52,239 nucleotides of DNA, taken from JBBQER01 sp052148155 (GTDB lineage Bacteria > Actinomycetota > Acidimicrobiia > IMCC26256 > PALSA-610). Positions within the stretch are counted from its first letter, which is position 1, and the number at the start of each line of letters is the position of its first letter. The translations under genes and the position numbers were made by a program. The notes beneath the pieces were generated by a model. It made no database searches. It saw nothing but the letters and a program-made list of their open reading frames with translations, and was not told where the DNA came from. Shown in pieces: positions 7,876 through 16,499 of the stretch. The DNA lies in contig JBKQIY010000265.1 in the NCBI GenBank assembly GCA_052148155.1, positions 1 through 52,239 of the forward strand. Reading direction: 5' to 3'.

Positions 7876-8874
7876 TCAGCTCGAAAGGGTGTGCGCCGAG
7901 AAGAACTTCCAGATCGTCGCGCTCGCGTTGATCTGTGTGGTGGTGAGGCCGAGGCTCGGAATCGGAATCGAGCCCGGCCAGGTGTGGCCCCCACCTTCGA
8001 TGATGTAGAACACTGTCGCGCTCGACGACGCGCAGCCCGACCACGTGCGACGCACCACTTGGGTTCCGAGACGTGTGTTCGTGAACTGCTTGTTGCAGTG
8101 GTTGTGCGCGGCCCAGTTGGCCATCGCGACCGGCTTCGAACCGAGCACCGCGCCGCCGCAGCAGTGCACCGCGCCTCCGTAGAAGGGCACGATCGGATCG
8201 GCGGTGCCGTCGAACGCCTCGAGCGCGACCGGTCGCGACTTGGGGCTCCCGCAGTAGACGATGACCGCGACGGGAGCGAACGCCGCGAACTTGTCGGAGT
8301 CGACACATGCGAGCACGGATGTCATCGCGCCGCCGTCGGACATGCCAGTCGCGTAGACGCGAGACGGGTCGACACACAACGTCGCTTCAAGATGATTCAA
8401 CAACGATCCGACCATCGTGACGTCGTTCTGCAGGCCCTTCTCGCCGGTCAGGTTGTAGTGGCGGCCGGCGGCGGTGACCTGCCCGTCGGGAGCGACGATC
8501 AAGAAGTCGTGCTGGTCTGCTTCGGGCTTGAAGTTGCCGTACGCCATCTGCTGGACGGCGTTGGAGCCGAACCCGTGGAAGTTGAAGACCAGCGGCACCC
8601 GACTCGTTCCGTTGTACGCGGTCGGGACGTACAGCTGGTAGGTGCGCGACTTGCCTTCGAACGTGAAGGCCTGCGAGAACTGGCCGGCCTTGTGGGGCCG
8701 TTGACATGCGACCGCCGGCGTGTCGGTCCCGACGGTGACGGGATGATTGGACGTCGTCGACGTTGCCGGTGTCGTCGTCGGTGCGGACGCCTTCGCAGAG
8801 CTCGAGCACGCGGTCGCGGCGAGCGTGCACGCGACCAGCAACGTCAGTCCCGGACTCAACGAACGCAGCTTCAT
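7876..8874 (-). CDS. Extracellular PHB-depolymerase/LpqC-like esterase lipoprotein (332 aa)
   Basis: ATG at 8874 has GGGGGA just upstream; the longer in-frame start is rejected. The signal peptide carries possible lipoboxes at LVAC (Cys16) and ATAC (Cys23), the latter followed by a Ser/Thr linker. The alpha/beta-hydrolase domain shows the oxyanion FNFHGFG, nucleophile Ser179 in GMSDGG, Asp226 in GTADPIVP and His297 in GGGHTWPG. The last motif is typical of the PHB depolymerase / feruloyl esterase / LpqC group. Several cysteines suggest extracellular disulfides. The likely role is hydrolysis of a polymeric or aromatic ester outside the cell. Confidence 0.88.
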   Translation of the reverse strand: MKLRSLSPGLTLLVACTLAATACSSSAKASAPTTTPATSTTSNHPVTVGTDTPAVACQRPHKAGQFSQAFTFEGKSRTYQLYVPTAYNGTSRVPLVFNFHGFGSNAVQQMAYGNFKPEADQHDFLIVAPDGQVTAAGRHYNLTGEKGLQNDVTMVGSLLNHLEATLCVDPSRVYATGMSDGGAMTSVLACVDSDKFAAFAPVAVIVYCGSPKSRPVALEAFDGTADPIVPFYGGAVHCCGGAVLGSKPVAMANWAAHNHCNKQFTNTRLGTQVVRRTWSGCASSSATVFYIIEGGGHTWPGSIPIPSLGLTTTQINASATIWKFFSAHTLSS

Positions 8875-8904
8875 TGGTGTTCCCCCTCGTGGACGCGCGG
8901 AGCC

Positions 8905-8910
8905 TAACCT
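8905..8910 (+). promoter_or_regulatory. Leaderless -10 (TAACCT) for the serine hydrolase gene
   Basis: TAACCT ends 7 nt before the GTG at 8918, with no Shine-Dalgarno between. It lies in the 43-bp gap between divergent genes. Confidence 0.5.
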
Positions 8911-8917
8911 CGCCCGC

Positions 8918-9967
8918 GTGAGCACCATCCGCGAGCTGCTCGACCTCGCCCGAGCCGACGTGGACAGCGGGTGGCTGCCGTCATGTCAGTTGGCGGTGGC
9001 CCGTCACGGCGAGCTCATCGCCTTCGACACCTTCGGCGATGCGACCAACGACAGTCGATACTGCATCTTTTCGTGTACGAAGCCGATCGTCGCGTCGGCC
9101 GTCTGGGCCCTGATCGGCGACGGGTCACTTGACGTGAGCCGGCCGGTCGCCGACTACGTCCCCGAGTTTGCGTCCAACGGAAAAGAACAGGTCACGGTCG
9201 AGCAGGTCATGCTCCACATTTGCGGTTTCCCGAACGCGTTGATGCCAGGAGTCGACGGCGCGGACCCTTCCCGGCGCCGCACGAACTTCGCGAACTGGGA
9301 GTTGGAGTGGGAGCCCGGCACTCGATTCGAGTACCACGCGACATCGGCGCACTGGGTGCTCGCCGACATCATCGAACGGGTCAGCGGCATCGACTTCCGC
9401 GACTTCGTCGAACAGCGGATATCCAGACCGCTCGGGCTTCCCCGTCTGCTCGGAATCCCCGAACCCGAACAAGGCGACATCGCAGCGCTGGTGCCCGTCG
9501 GCGACGGACCACGTGACGAGCTCATCATGTGGCTCGATCGACCGGAGGTGCGTGCCGCGGGAGTGCCCGGCGGCGGCGCGATCATGCGCGCCGCCGATCT
9601 CGCGCGCTTCTACCAAGCGGTCATGCACGATGACGGCACGGTCTGGGATGCCGAGGTGCTGTCCGACGCGACGTCCAACATCCGGTGTGTGCTTCCCGAC
9701 AACCTGCTGCAGGTTCCCGTCAATCGGACACTCGGACTGGTCGTCGCCGGCGACGACGGCCAGCACTTCATGCGTTACGGCAGCTTCGGCGTCGCGAACT
9801 CGCCACGCTCGATCGGCCATGCCGGCGCGCACATGCAGGTCGGTTGGGGCGATCCTGCGACCGGCATCTCGTTCGCGTACTGCACCAACGGCATCGACAC
9901 CGACATGATGAAAGAAGCCGTCCGGGGATTGCGCCTGTCCGACGTCGCGGCCGCGCTCACCGACTGA
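8918..9967 (+). CDS. Beta-lactamase-fold serine hydrolase (class C / EstB-like, 349 aa)
   Basis: Penicillin-binding-protein-like serine hydrolase. The catalytic SxxK is Ser52-Cys-Thr-Lys55, and the second motif is Tyr139 in EYHATSAHW. A late HAGAHMQVGWGDP segment occupies the KTG position. No signal peptide is seen, so it is probably cytoplasmic. In catabolic neighbourhoods such proteins are usually esterases, lactonases or amidases rather than true beta-lactamases. The GTG start is chosen because the sequence before it is not protein-like and a -10 hexamer sits 7 nt upstream. The thiolase-like gene follows 21 bp later. Confidence 0.87.
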   Translation: MSTIRELLDLARADVDSGWLPSCQLAVARHGELIAFDTFGDATNDSRYCIFSCTKPIVASAVWALIGDGSLDVSRPVADYVPEFASNGKEQVTVEQVMLHICGFPNALMPGVDGADPSRRRTNFANWELEWEPGTRFEYHATSAHWVLADIIERVSGIDFRDFVEQRISRPLGLPRLLGIPEPEQGDIAALVPVGDGPRDELIMWLDRPEVRAAGVPGGGAIMRAADLARFYQAVMHDDGTVWDAEVLSDATSNIRCVLPDNLLQVPVNRTLGLVVAGDDGQHFMRYGSFGVANSPRSIGHAGAHMQVGWGDPATGISFAYCTNGIDTDMMKEAVRGLRLSDVAAALTD

Positions 9968-9988
9968 CGCGTCGGGGACGGACATACG

Positions 9989-11173
9989 ATGACGGACGCG
10001 GCGGTCGCGGGAATCGGTCAGACCCGATACGCCAAGAACATGGGTCGCAGCGAGATCGATCTCGCCTGCGCCGCGATCCGCGGTGCGTGCGCCGACGCCG
10101 GCCTGCCGGTCAGCGCGATCGACGGCATCGTCAGCTACCACGTGGAGCAAGTCGCAGAGGTCGAACTGTTCACGACCCTCGGTATCTCCGAACTTCGGTT
10201 CATGGCCCGTACCCCATCCGGTGGCGGCGGTGCCGCATCGCTGATCGGTCTGGCCGCACTCGCGATCTCGAACGGCAGCGCGGAGTACGTGATCGCCTTC
10301 CGTGCCCGTAACCGTTCGAAGGCCGCCTCGTACGGCGCCGATCCAAACCAGGGCGGCCGCCCCTGGGCGAAGGCCCCACGTCTTCTGCGCGACGTCCGCC
10401 AGTGGCAGCATCCGGTCGGTGTGGCGTCACCTGCGCAGGAGATGGCGCTGATCGCTCGACGTCACATGCACGTGTACGGCACACGCGCCGAACATTTCGG
10501 GATGCAGGCGGTCGCGCAACGCTTCCACGCAAGTCGGAATCCCGACGCGATCATGCGCGGTGAAATAACCCTCGACGACTGGGCCGCGTCCCGTCCGATC
10601 GCCGAACCGATCCGGTTGTTCGACTGCTCGCTCGAAAACGACGGCGCCGCCGCGATACTCGTGACGTCACTCGAGCGGGCACGTGACCTCGCACAACCTG
10701 CAGTGTCGGTCCTGTCGCAGGTGCAGTACGGCGCGCCGATCCACACCGAACTTTCGGCGTTCTTTGCGACTACCGCCGCGTTCGGAGAACGCGACAGCGG
10801 CGCGATCGTCGCCGGCCGGCGTCTGTTCGGCACGGCTGGGCTCACACCCGCCGACGTCGACGTCGCCATGATCGTCGAGCCGTTCACCATCGCGGTCCCG
10901 CTCGCGCTCGAACAGTACGGGTTCTGTCCGATGGGCGAAGGAGGCCCATTCATCGAAAGCGGCGCGACGCGCTGGCCTGACGGTGCGCTGCCGGTCAACA
11001 CGCACGGCGGGTCGACCGGCGAAGCCTTCGTGCACGGCGTGAACCACCTGCCCGAAGCCGTCCGCCAGCTGCGGGGGAACGCCTGCAACCAGGTGGCCGG
11101 CGCACAGGTCGCGTTCGTGTGCGGCGCGATCAGCGACCCGTCAGGCGCAGTCCTGCTCGGAGTCGACCGGTGA
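9989..11173 (+). CDS. SCP2-thiolase-like protein, Ltp2-type, without nucleophilic Cys (394 aa)
   Basis: Thiolase-superfamily fold of the lipid-transfer-protein branch (AAVAGIGQTRYAK start). At the position of the thiolase nucleophile the sequence reads RTPSGGGGAASL, with no Cys. The C-terminal catalytic-loop region reads NTHGGSTGEAFVHG, resembling Ltp2, which cleaves steroid side chains by retro-aldol reaction instead of thiolysis. The next gene is a DUF35 OB-fold protein, the known partner type of Ltp2, and overlaps by 4 bp. I infer an aldolase or lyase acting on a beta-hydroxyacyl-CoA. A GGGGACGG Shine-Dalgarno lies about 10 bp upstream. Confidence 0.87.
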   Translation: MTDAAVAGIGQTRYAKNMGRSEIDLACAAIRGACADAGLPVSAIDGIVSYHVEQVAEVELFTTLGISELRFMARTPSGGGGAASLIGLAALAISNGSAEYVIAFRARNRSKAASYGADPNQGGRPWAKAPRLLRDVRQWQHPVGVASPAQEMALIARRHMHVYGTRAEHFGMQAVAQRFHASRNPDAIMRGEITLDDWAASRPIAEPIRLFDCSLENDGAAAILVTSLERARDLAQPAVSVLSQVQYGAPIHTELSAFFATTAAFGERDSGAIVAGRRLFGTAGLTPADVDVAMIVEPFTIAVPLALEQYGFCPMGEGGPFIESGATRWPDGALPVNTHGGSTGEAFVHGVNHLPEAVRQLRGNACNQVAGAQVAFVCGAISDPSGAVLLGVDR

Positions 11174-11592
11174 GCGAACTGCCGCGCCCGGATCCGACCG
11201 ACGAGGACGACGCACAGTTCTGGGCGGCGCTGCGCGACGGCAACCTGTGCATCCAACGGTGCACCGGATGCGGCACGTTCCGGCATCCGCCCCGGCCGAT
11301 CTGCGCACAATGCGGCGCGACCGAACGTGAGTGGCGGCCCGTCTCCGGCGCCGGTGAAGTGTGGTCGTACACCGTCGTGCACCCCCCGACCCTGGCGGCC
11401 TTCGCCGATCGCACACCCTACGGCGCGGTCGTGGTGCGCCTCGACGAGGATGTGTTCCTGGTCACCAATCTGGTCGACTGTCCGATTCGAGAGCTCGCGG
11501 TCGGCATGCGCGTCGAACTCGCCCTCACGCGGGTCGTCGCCGGCGCAGATGCCAGCGACGACCTCGTCCTACCGTTGTTTCGGCGGGTGTAA
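11170..11592 (+). CDS. Zn-ribbon OB-fold protein (DUF35), Ltp2 partner (140 aa)
   Basis: The GTG at 11170 overlaps the stop of the thiolase-like gene, so the two are translationally coupled. The N-terminal rubredoxin-like zinc ribbon is complete: C-x2-C in CTGCGTF and C-x2-C in CAQCG. An OB-fold follows (GEVWSYTVVHPP, GAVVVRLDEDVFLVTNL). DUF35 proteins bind acyl-CoA substrates and are obligate partners of Ltp2-type aldolases and some HMG-CoA-synthase-like enzymes. Together with 9989 this looks like a two-gene lyase. Length is typical. Confidence 0.9.
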   Translation: MSELPRPDPTDEDDAQFWAALRDGNLCIQRCTGCGTFRHPPRPICAQCGATEREWRPVSGAGEVWSYTVVHPPTLAAFADRTPYGAVVVRLDEDVFLVTNLVDCPIRELAVGMRVELALTRVVAGADASDDLVLPLFRRV

Positions 11593-11612
11593 CTCCGACC
11601 CGCCCTGGTGTG

Positions 11613-13058
11613 TTAGTTGCCGGTGATGTTCTCGAGCGGCGTGATCGGCTGCCAGTCGCCCTCAGGACCGAGGGTCGGGACGTACTGCTCGAGCCGCCAG
11701 TTGTCATCGGCTGAGTACTTGCCGGTGTGCAACGACGAGTACGGCCCCGAGCCGCGGTTCTCGATCGGGCCAAAGTGGTCGACCGTGTAAACCCAGTTCG
11801 TGTTGTTGAGGTACGGGCCGACTCGCTGCGCGATGTCGTGGAACATCGTCATCGTCTGGCACGCGTCGTTGATCGTGCCGTAGGTGTCGTCGATCTTGCC
11901 GTCGGCGGTCTTTTTGATCTGCATCGCGTTCTCGGGGACCTGGCCGGTCGCCTTTTGGTAGATGCCGGCGCAGTACTTCCAGTTCGCGCTGTCGGTGTAC
12001 TCCTGGGGTGAGAGGCCACCGGCGGTGATGATGCCGTCGTACGGGTTGGGCAACGGCCCTGACTTTTGGACCTGCTGCGCCTGGTCGAGGACGTCCTGAG
12101 TGTCGGCATAGAAGGACATGTTTGGAAATGCCTGCTTCACCTTCACGACGAACTGCTTCGTCGATGCGAGATCTCCAGACAAGATCAAGGCGTTGACGTG
12201 CTCGGTTTTCCACTTCTCGATGAAGCTGGAGAGCTGCGCCTGGCCCGCCGTCGTGTCGCCCGTGGTGCCGACATCGAGGATGGCGGTGGAACCCATCGGA
12301 ACGCCGGCCTTCTTCAGGGCGGGAACGATGTAGTCGTTGACGTCACTCGATTCTGTCGTGTCGCCGAGCACCGCGAAGGTCTTGCCTTTGAGCAGGCCCT
12401 TGTTCTCGAGCAGTTGGATCAGGATCGACCCGGAACGTTCGGGAATGTCGCCGGCTGTGACGATGAGACCGGGCGGGGACTGGTTGATGATCGCCTGGGT
12501 CAAGTTGAACGTCATCAGGACACGCTTTTCTTGATTCGCGATGCAGGTCTGCGCGTCGCCGGAGAAGTCGATGAAGGTGCCGACCACGGCGAACACGTTG
12601 TCATCCTGGGCGAATGACGTGCACAGGGGCAGGATCTGCGACGTCCCGAGCGGCGTGTAGAACTTGTAGACCGGCACGATCTTGCGGCCGTCGATGCCGC
12701 CGTTCGCGTTGATGTTGTTGATGAAGATGCTGTAGATCTGTTGTTGTTCCGCTTCGGTGCGGATCGTGTCGGTGAACTGCTCGATCGGCCCGAAGTTGAC
12801 GAGCGCGACGCCGACCTTGATCTGGGTGGCCGTTACGCCGATGCCGAGGGTCTTGTCCAGGCTGGTAGCGCTGGTCGTCGGCGTGGCCGGGACGGTCGTC
12901 GTGGACGATTTCGTGCCCGAACCACACGCGGCCAGCGCCACCACCGCGATCACCGCGACAGCCGCCACCGCGACGTTGGCCCGGCCCCGTCGCGAGTCCG
13001 TTTTGTCCGGCGGGTGCGGCCGTTGACGCCGCTTCGCCCGCCCGATACGTGGCTCCAT
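11613..13058 (-). CDS. Branched-chain-amino-acid-type ABC transporter substrate-binding lipoprotein (481 aa)
   Basis: Family-1 periplasmic-binding-type receptor (LivJ/Peripla_BP_6). ATG at 13058 is preceded by GGGGAG; an ATG seven codons upstream is less likely. A long basic n-region precedes a hydrophobic stretch and lipobox LAAC with Cys45, so it is a surface lipoprotein. The mature part starts with the typical TATQIKVGVAL segment, then NANGGIDGRKIVPVY and VFAVVGTF. No LivHMGF permease or ATPase gene is adjacent, so it is an orphan receptor or works with a transporter elsewhere. The ligand is unknown; amino acids, amides and aromatic acids are all possible. Confidence 0.87.
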   Translation of the reverse strand: MEPRIGRAKRRQRPHPPDKTDSRRGRANVAVAAVAVIAVVALAACGSGTKSSTTTVPATPTTSATSLDKTLGIGVTATQIKVGVALVNFGPIEQFTDTIRTEAEQQQIYSIFINNINANGGIDGRKIVPVYKFYTPLGTSQILPLCTSFAQDDNVFAVVGTFIDFSGDAQTCIANQEKRVLMTFNLTQAIINQSPPGLIVTAGDIPERSGSILIQLLENKGLLKGKTFAVLGDTTESSDVNDYIVPALKKAGVPMGSTAILDVGTTGDTTAGQAQLSSFIEKWKTEHVNALILSGDLASTKQFVVKVKQAFPNMSFYADTQDVLDQAQQVQKSGPLPNPYDGIITAGGLSPQEYTDSANWKYCAGIYQKATGQVPENAMQIKKTADGKIDDTYGTINDACQTMTMFHDIAQRVGPYLNNTNWVYTVDHFGPIENRGSGPYSSLHTGKYSADDNWRLEQYVPTLGPEGDWQPITPLENITGN

Positions 13059-13173
13059 GCGTTGCTCCCCTCGTCGCACGAGACGGCCCGGACCCTACTG
13101 TTTGCAGTGTGCTCGTACGTGCCAGTAGCGGGCGCCTACTGTGTGGGCCGACGGGAGCGCAGGAGAGGAAACG
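13059..13173. promoter_or_regulatory. Divergent intergenic region with repeated CTACTG elements
   Basis: This 115-bp gap separates divergent genes and holds CCTACTGT twice (13094-13101 and 13135-13142) and one inverted CAGTAG between them. The TACTGT cores could be -10 hexamers for the rightward gene, whose Shine-Dalgarno AGGAGAGGA is at 13161-13169, or sites for a regulator. The function is not resolved. Confidence 0.3.
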
Positions 13174-14592
13174 GTGTCGACGCCCCAAGGCCCCGCCGGG
13201 CAGAACGTGCCTGCGCCCGAATCATCCGAGAACCACGACAGCTTGCCCTCTCCCGACGGGTTCGCGTCCGCCGTCGACCGGGCCCGCCACATGGTTCCCG
13301 AGGGAACCTTCGCGGTCGGGGCCGGACTTGCCATCTCCGGCGTCACCACGTACGGCTTCCAGATCCTCGCGTTCCGAGGGCTGAGCAAACCAGACTACGC
13401 GGCCCTGAACGCGCTGTGGGTGTTCGTCTTCGTCCTCGCGCCGGGCGTGTTCCTGCCGCTCGAACAAGAAGTTGGGCGAGCCGTTTCGGCACGACTCGTG
13501 CGCGGAGTGGGCGGCGGGCCGGTCGTGCGCCGCGCCGGTCTGCTCGGAGGTGTGTTCTCGATCCTGCTCGCCTCGGCGATCGTCCTGCTCGCAGCCACGA
13601 CCAACATCGTCCAGAACAAATTCAACGGTCACGTCGGACTCGTCGTGTGCCTCGTCGTCGCGCTGTTCACGTTCGGTGTCGAATATCTCGCCCGGGGCGC
13701 GTTCGCGGGAGTCGGGCGATTCGGGGCGTACGGCCTGAGCTTGGCCGCCGAAGGTGTCCTGCGCCTCTTACCGTGCATCCCGCTCGCTATCGCGAATGTC
13801 ACAAATCCCCTCTGGTATGGACTGTGCCTGGCCGTGCCGCCGCTGCTCGCGACCGGTATCGCGCTGTACGGACAGAAGGGCCTCGCTCCCCCCGGTCCGC
13901 CCGCACCGTGGTCGGAGCTGTCCACCAACCTCGGTTTCCTGCTCGGCGGCTCCTTGCTCGCGCAGGTGCTGAGCTACGCCCCGTTCCTCGGCGCCCAAGT
14001 GCTCGCCAAGCCGGACCAGCGCGCCATCGTCGCCGATTTCATCGTCGGTCTGTTCCTCTCGCGGATTCCGATCCTGCTGTTCCAGGCCGTCCAGGCTGCA
14101 CTGCTGCCGAAACTGTCGACCCTCGTCAGCGCCGGTCGAGACTCCGAGTTCCGCAACGGCGTCCGTACGCTCGTCTTGATCGTTGTCGGCATCGGAGTGC
14201 TCGGCGTCGTCGTGGGCGGGTTGATCGGCCCGTTCGCCGGCCGCATCCTGTTCGGCCACAAGTTCAATCTCGGACACGCCGACGTCGCGTTCCTCGCCGC
14301 CGGCAGCGGACTGTTCATCCTCGCATTGACGTTGTCGCAAGCGTTGATCGCGCTGTCCGGGCATCGTCAGGCCATGACCGCCTGGTTCATCGGGCTCATC
14401 GGCTTCCTGCTCGCGACCGAGTTCTCAAGTCATGCGCTGTTCTTGCGGGTAGAGATGGGCTCCATCGCCGGTGCCGGCGTCAGCGCGGCCGCCATGGCCT
14501 GGTTCTTCACCCGTCGCCTCAGCCGGGGCGTCGAAGCCGGCAGCCTCGCGTCGTTGGTCGAACAGATCGAGTACGGCCCACTCGAGATCTAA
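13174..14592 (+). CDS. Multi-TM polysaccharide-flippase-like membrane protein (472 aa)
   Basis: GTG at 13174 follows AGGAGAGGA with ideal spacing. After a polar N-terminus of about 45 residues there are roughly 12-14 hydrophobic segments spaced through the protein, and the pattern matches the MATE/MOP superfamily of lipid-linked oligosaccharide flippases (Wzx/MurJ-like). Supporting segments are an early TYGFQILAFRGLSKPDYAALNALW and a later SRIPILLFQAVQAALLPKLS. No glycosyltransferase genes lie next to it, so the substrate cannot be inferred. A general multidrug MATE exporter is less likely from the sequence. Confidence 0.78.
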   Translation: MSTPQGPAGQNVPAPESSENHDSLPSPDGFASAVDRARHMVPEGTFAVGAGLAISGVTTYGFQILAFRGLSKPDYAALNALWVFVFVLAPGVFLPLEQEVGRAVSARLVRGVGGGPVVRRAGLLGGVFSILLASAIVLLAATTNIVQNKFNGHVGLVVCLVVALFTFGVEYLARGAFAGVGRFGAYGLSLAAEGVLRLLPCIPLAIANVTNPLWYGLCLAVPPLLATGIALYGQKGLAPPGPPAPWSELSTNLGFLLGGSLLAQVLSYAPFLGAQVLAKPDQRAIVADFIVGLFLSRIPILLFQAVQAALLPKLSTLVSAGRDSEFRNGVRTLVLIVVGIGVLGVVVGGLIGPFAGRILFGHKFNLGHADVAFLAAGSGLFILALTLSQALIALSGHRQAMTAWFIGLIGFLLATEFSSHALFLRVEMGSIAGAGVSAAAMAWFFTRRLSRGVEAGSLASLVEQIEYGPLEI

Positions 14593-14606
14593 CCGAACCT
14601 CTCAGA

Positions 14607-14622
14607 TGCGTCCAGCGACGCA
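14607..14622. terminator. Small hairpin between convergent genes
   Basis: TGCGTC and GACGCA form a 6-bp stem with a CAGC loop, 15 bp after the flippase stop, in the 71-bp gap between convergent genes. There is no T-tract, so terminator function is tentative. Confidence 0.3.
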
Positions 14623-14663
14623 CCCCGACTGACGTTGGCCCGGACCGAGGTTGGCCGGACGGA

Positions 14664-16334
14664 TCAGGTCGGTGGTCCGGCGATGAGCTGCAGCGTGCCG
14701 CGATGCTGGTTGCCTGATTGGTCGACCCAGACGATGCCCACCCGGTCGTTGGGGTGATACGGGAACATCAGTTTGGTGAGATCCGATGCGTTCGACACGG
14801 ACTTGCCGTCGACCGACGTGATCACGTCTCCGCGGGCCAGACCGGCCGACTGGGCCGGTGAGTTCGGCTCCACCTGCGCGACGGGGGCACCGCTCGCGGT
14901 CGGCGTGAATCCGCTCTGGCCGATGTCGACACCGAGGACGCCGCGATCGCCGATGTGTACCGAGTCGGTGGCGTTCTTGGACCGGATCTGAGCGACGACC
15001 TGTTGCGCGTTGTTGATCGGGATCGCGAACGCGGTCGAGCTGCCCGACTGGCCGAAGAAGTCGTCGCTCTGCGCGGCGGCGGTATCCATGCCGACGACCT
15101 TGCCGTCGGCGTTCACGAGCGGTCCGCCAGAATCGCCGGGCTGGATCGGAGCCGACATTTGGATCATCCCGTGCAGGGTTTCCGAGTCGCCCGTCCCTTC
15201 GTCGCCCGCGGTCACTCTCTGGCCGAGTGCGGTGACCGAACCCTGCGTCGCGGCCGGTGTTCCGCCCCGCCCACCGGCATTGCCGATCGCCACGACGGAA
15301 TCGCCGATTTGGACGTTCGAAGCGTTGGCGAAGCTGACCGTCGGCAGGCCCGACACGCCTTCCACCTGGATCAGCGCGACGTCGTCGACGACGTCGTAGC
15401 CGAGCACCTCGGCCGGACGGGTTCCGCTCAAGCCTGCGACCTGCACCTTGATCGTCGACGCGCCGTCGATCACATGGTTGTTCGTGAGCACCTCGCCGGA
15501 CGAAGTGAGGATCATGCCGGTCCCCGCGGCTTCACCTTCGCTGCCGGCCGAGTCGATCGTCGTGTAGATATCGACGACAGCCGGATCGACCTTCGCCACA
15601 ATCGCGCTCGACGGCTGACCGCCGCTGCTCGTCCCGGACGAGTTGCCGCCGACGCTCGGGAAACCGACGCCACCGTTATTCGATCCGAAGCCGCCGAACG
15701 GCCCGGTCGCGCTGTTGCCGGCCGCGTTGTTGTTCGTGTGCATCGCGGAGCTGATCGCCGCGCCGACACCGGCCGACGCCAACACCAACAACACGACCGC
15801 AACTGCCGCGACCGTTCGCCGCGCCGCGGCTGGCGGGCGAGCCGCACCGGGAGGCGGACCCCAGCTCCCCGGCCCGTAGCTGTAATTCCAGTTGCCGTCG
15901 CCCGGAGGTGGCGCACCCATGCCGGCCCCGCCCGCGCCCGCAGGCGGCGGAGGTGGTGGAGGTGGCCAGCCCTGAGCCGCCGATCCCCACGTCGTTGGCG
16001 TCTGCCAACCCGACGGGCCCGGCACTGCGCCCACCGGCGGTTGGTGAATCTGGGGCGGGTCGGTTTGAAACTGCGGCGTCGGCGCGGCCGGCACCGGCGG
16101 GGTCAGGTTCGGCGTCTGCCCAGTCGGAGCCCACGGATTAGGGGGCATCACATTGGGGGGCCTGAAAATAGGGGGGGTCGGATTTGCCGAAGGCGGGCCC
16201 ACCGGCGGGGTGGGTGCGGTCGGCGTGCCCGCGGGGGGTTCACCAGCTGGGAAGTGACGGGTCGGTTCGTCCATCGTCCGGTGATCGTCGGGTTGGTCGC
16301 TCATGGGCGGGTCGTCATGGGACTGATCGGTCAT
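14664..16334 (-). CDS. HtrA/DegP-type membrane serine protease with PDZ domain (556 aa)
   Basis: Envelope quality-control protease of the S1C family. Residues 1-170 are a cytoplasmic Pro/Gly-rich region with a polyproline run near 124-131. A single TM spans about 174-198. The trypsin-like domain has His287 (NNHVID), Asp318 (DDVALIQV) and Ser402 (GDSGGPL), a full catalytic triad. A PDZ domain occupies about 455-545 (GVLGVDIGQSG, NSPAQSAGLARGDVITSVDG). This is the standard actinobacterial HtrA/PepD layout. It converges with the flippase gene and is separated from the divergent MFS gene by about 165 bp. No sensor kinase genes are adjacent. Confidence 0.93.
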   Translation of the reverse strand: MTDQSHDDPPMSDQPDDHRTMDEPTRHFPAGEPPAGTPTAPTPPVGPPSANPTPPIFRPPNVMPPNPWAPTGQTPNLTPPVPAAPTPQFQTDPPQIHQPPVGAVPGPSGWQTPTTWGSAAQGWPPPPPPPPAGAGGAGMGAPPPGDGNWNYSYGPGSWGPPPGAARPPAAARRTVAAVAVVLLVLASAGVGAAISSAMHTNNNAAGNSATGPFGGFGSNNGGVGFPSVGGNSSGTSSGGQPSSAIVAKVDPAVVDIYTTIDSAGSEGEAAGTGMILTSSGEVLTNNHVIDGASTIKVQVAGLSGTRPAEVLGYDVVDDVALIQVEGVSGLPTVSFANASNVQIGDSVVAIGNAGGRGGTPAATQGSVTALGQRVTAGDEGTGDSETLHGMIQMSAPIQPGDSGGPLVNADGKVVGMDTAAAQSDDFFGQSGSSTAFAIPINNAQQVVAQIRSKNATDSVHIGDRGVLGVDIGQSGFTPTASGAPVAQVEPNSPAQSAGLARGDVITSVDGKSVSNASDLTKLMFPYHPNDRVGIVWVDQSGNQHRGTLQLIAGPPT

Positions 16335-16499
16335 CGAGCATCGCCTCGGAGGAGCCGGGCCAATGTGGTGTGTTCACCTTGCCCGCTGATCTTGTGAGCA
16401 TCCTGCGAGCAGCCTGAGGCTATTGCGGGGATGTTGGCGCCCCGTATCGGGTTGGCGTCCCCAGAGCGCCCACGGGCCCTCACCCTTGCGTGTGCAAGC

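Noticed and set aside
12741..14717. 658-codon open frame on the plus strand
   Set aside because: It is an Arg-rich shadow of the substrate-binding and flippase genes, without any recognisable motif.
16130..16260. G-quadruplex-forming element in the G-runs opposite the HtrA start region
   Set aside because: The runs are proline codons (CCC) of the HtrA cytoplasmic tail; loops of 9 nt or more make a stable quadruplex doubtful.
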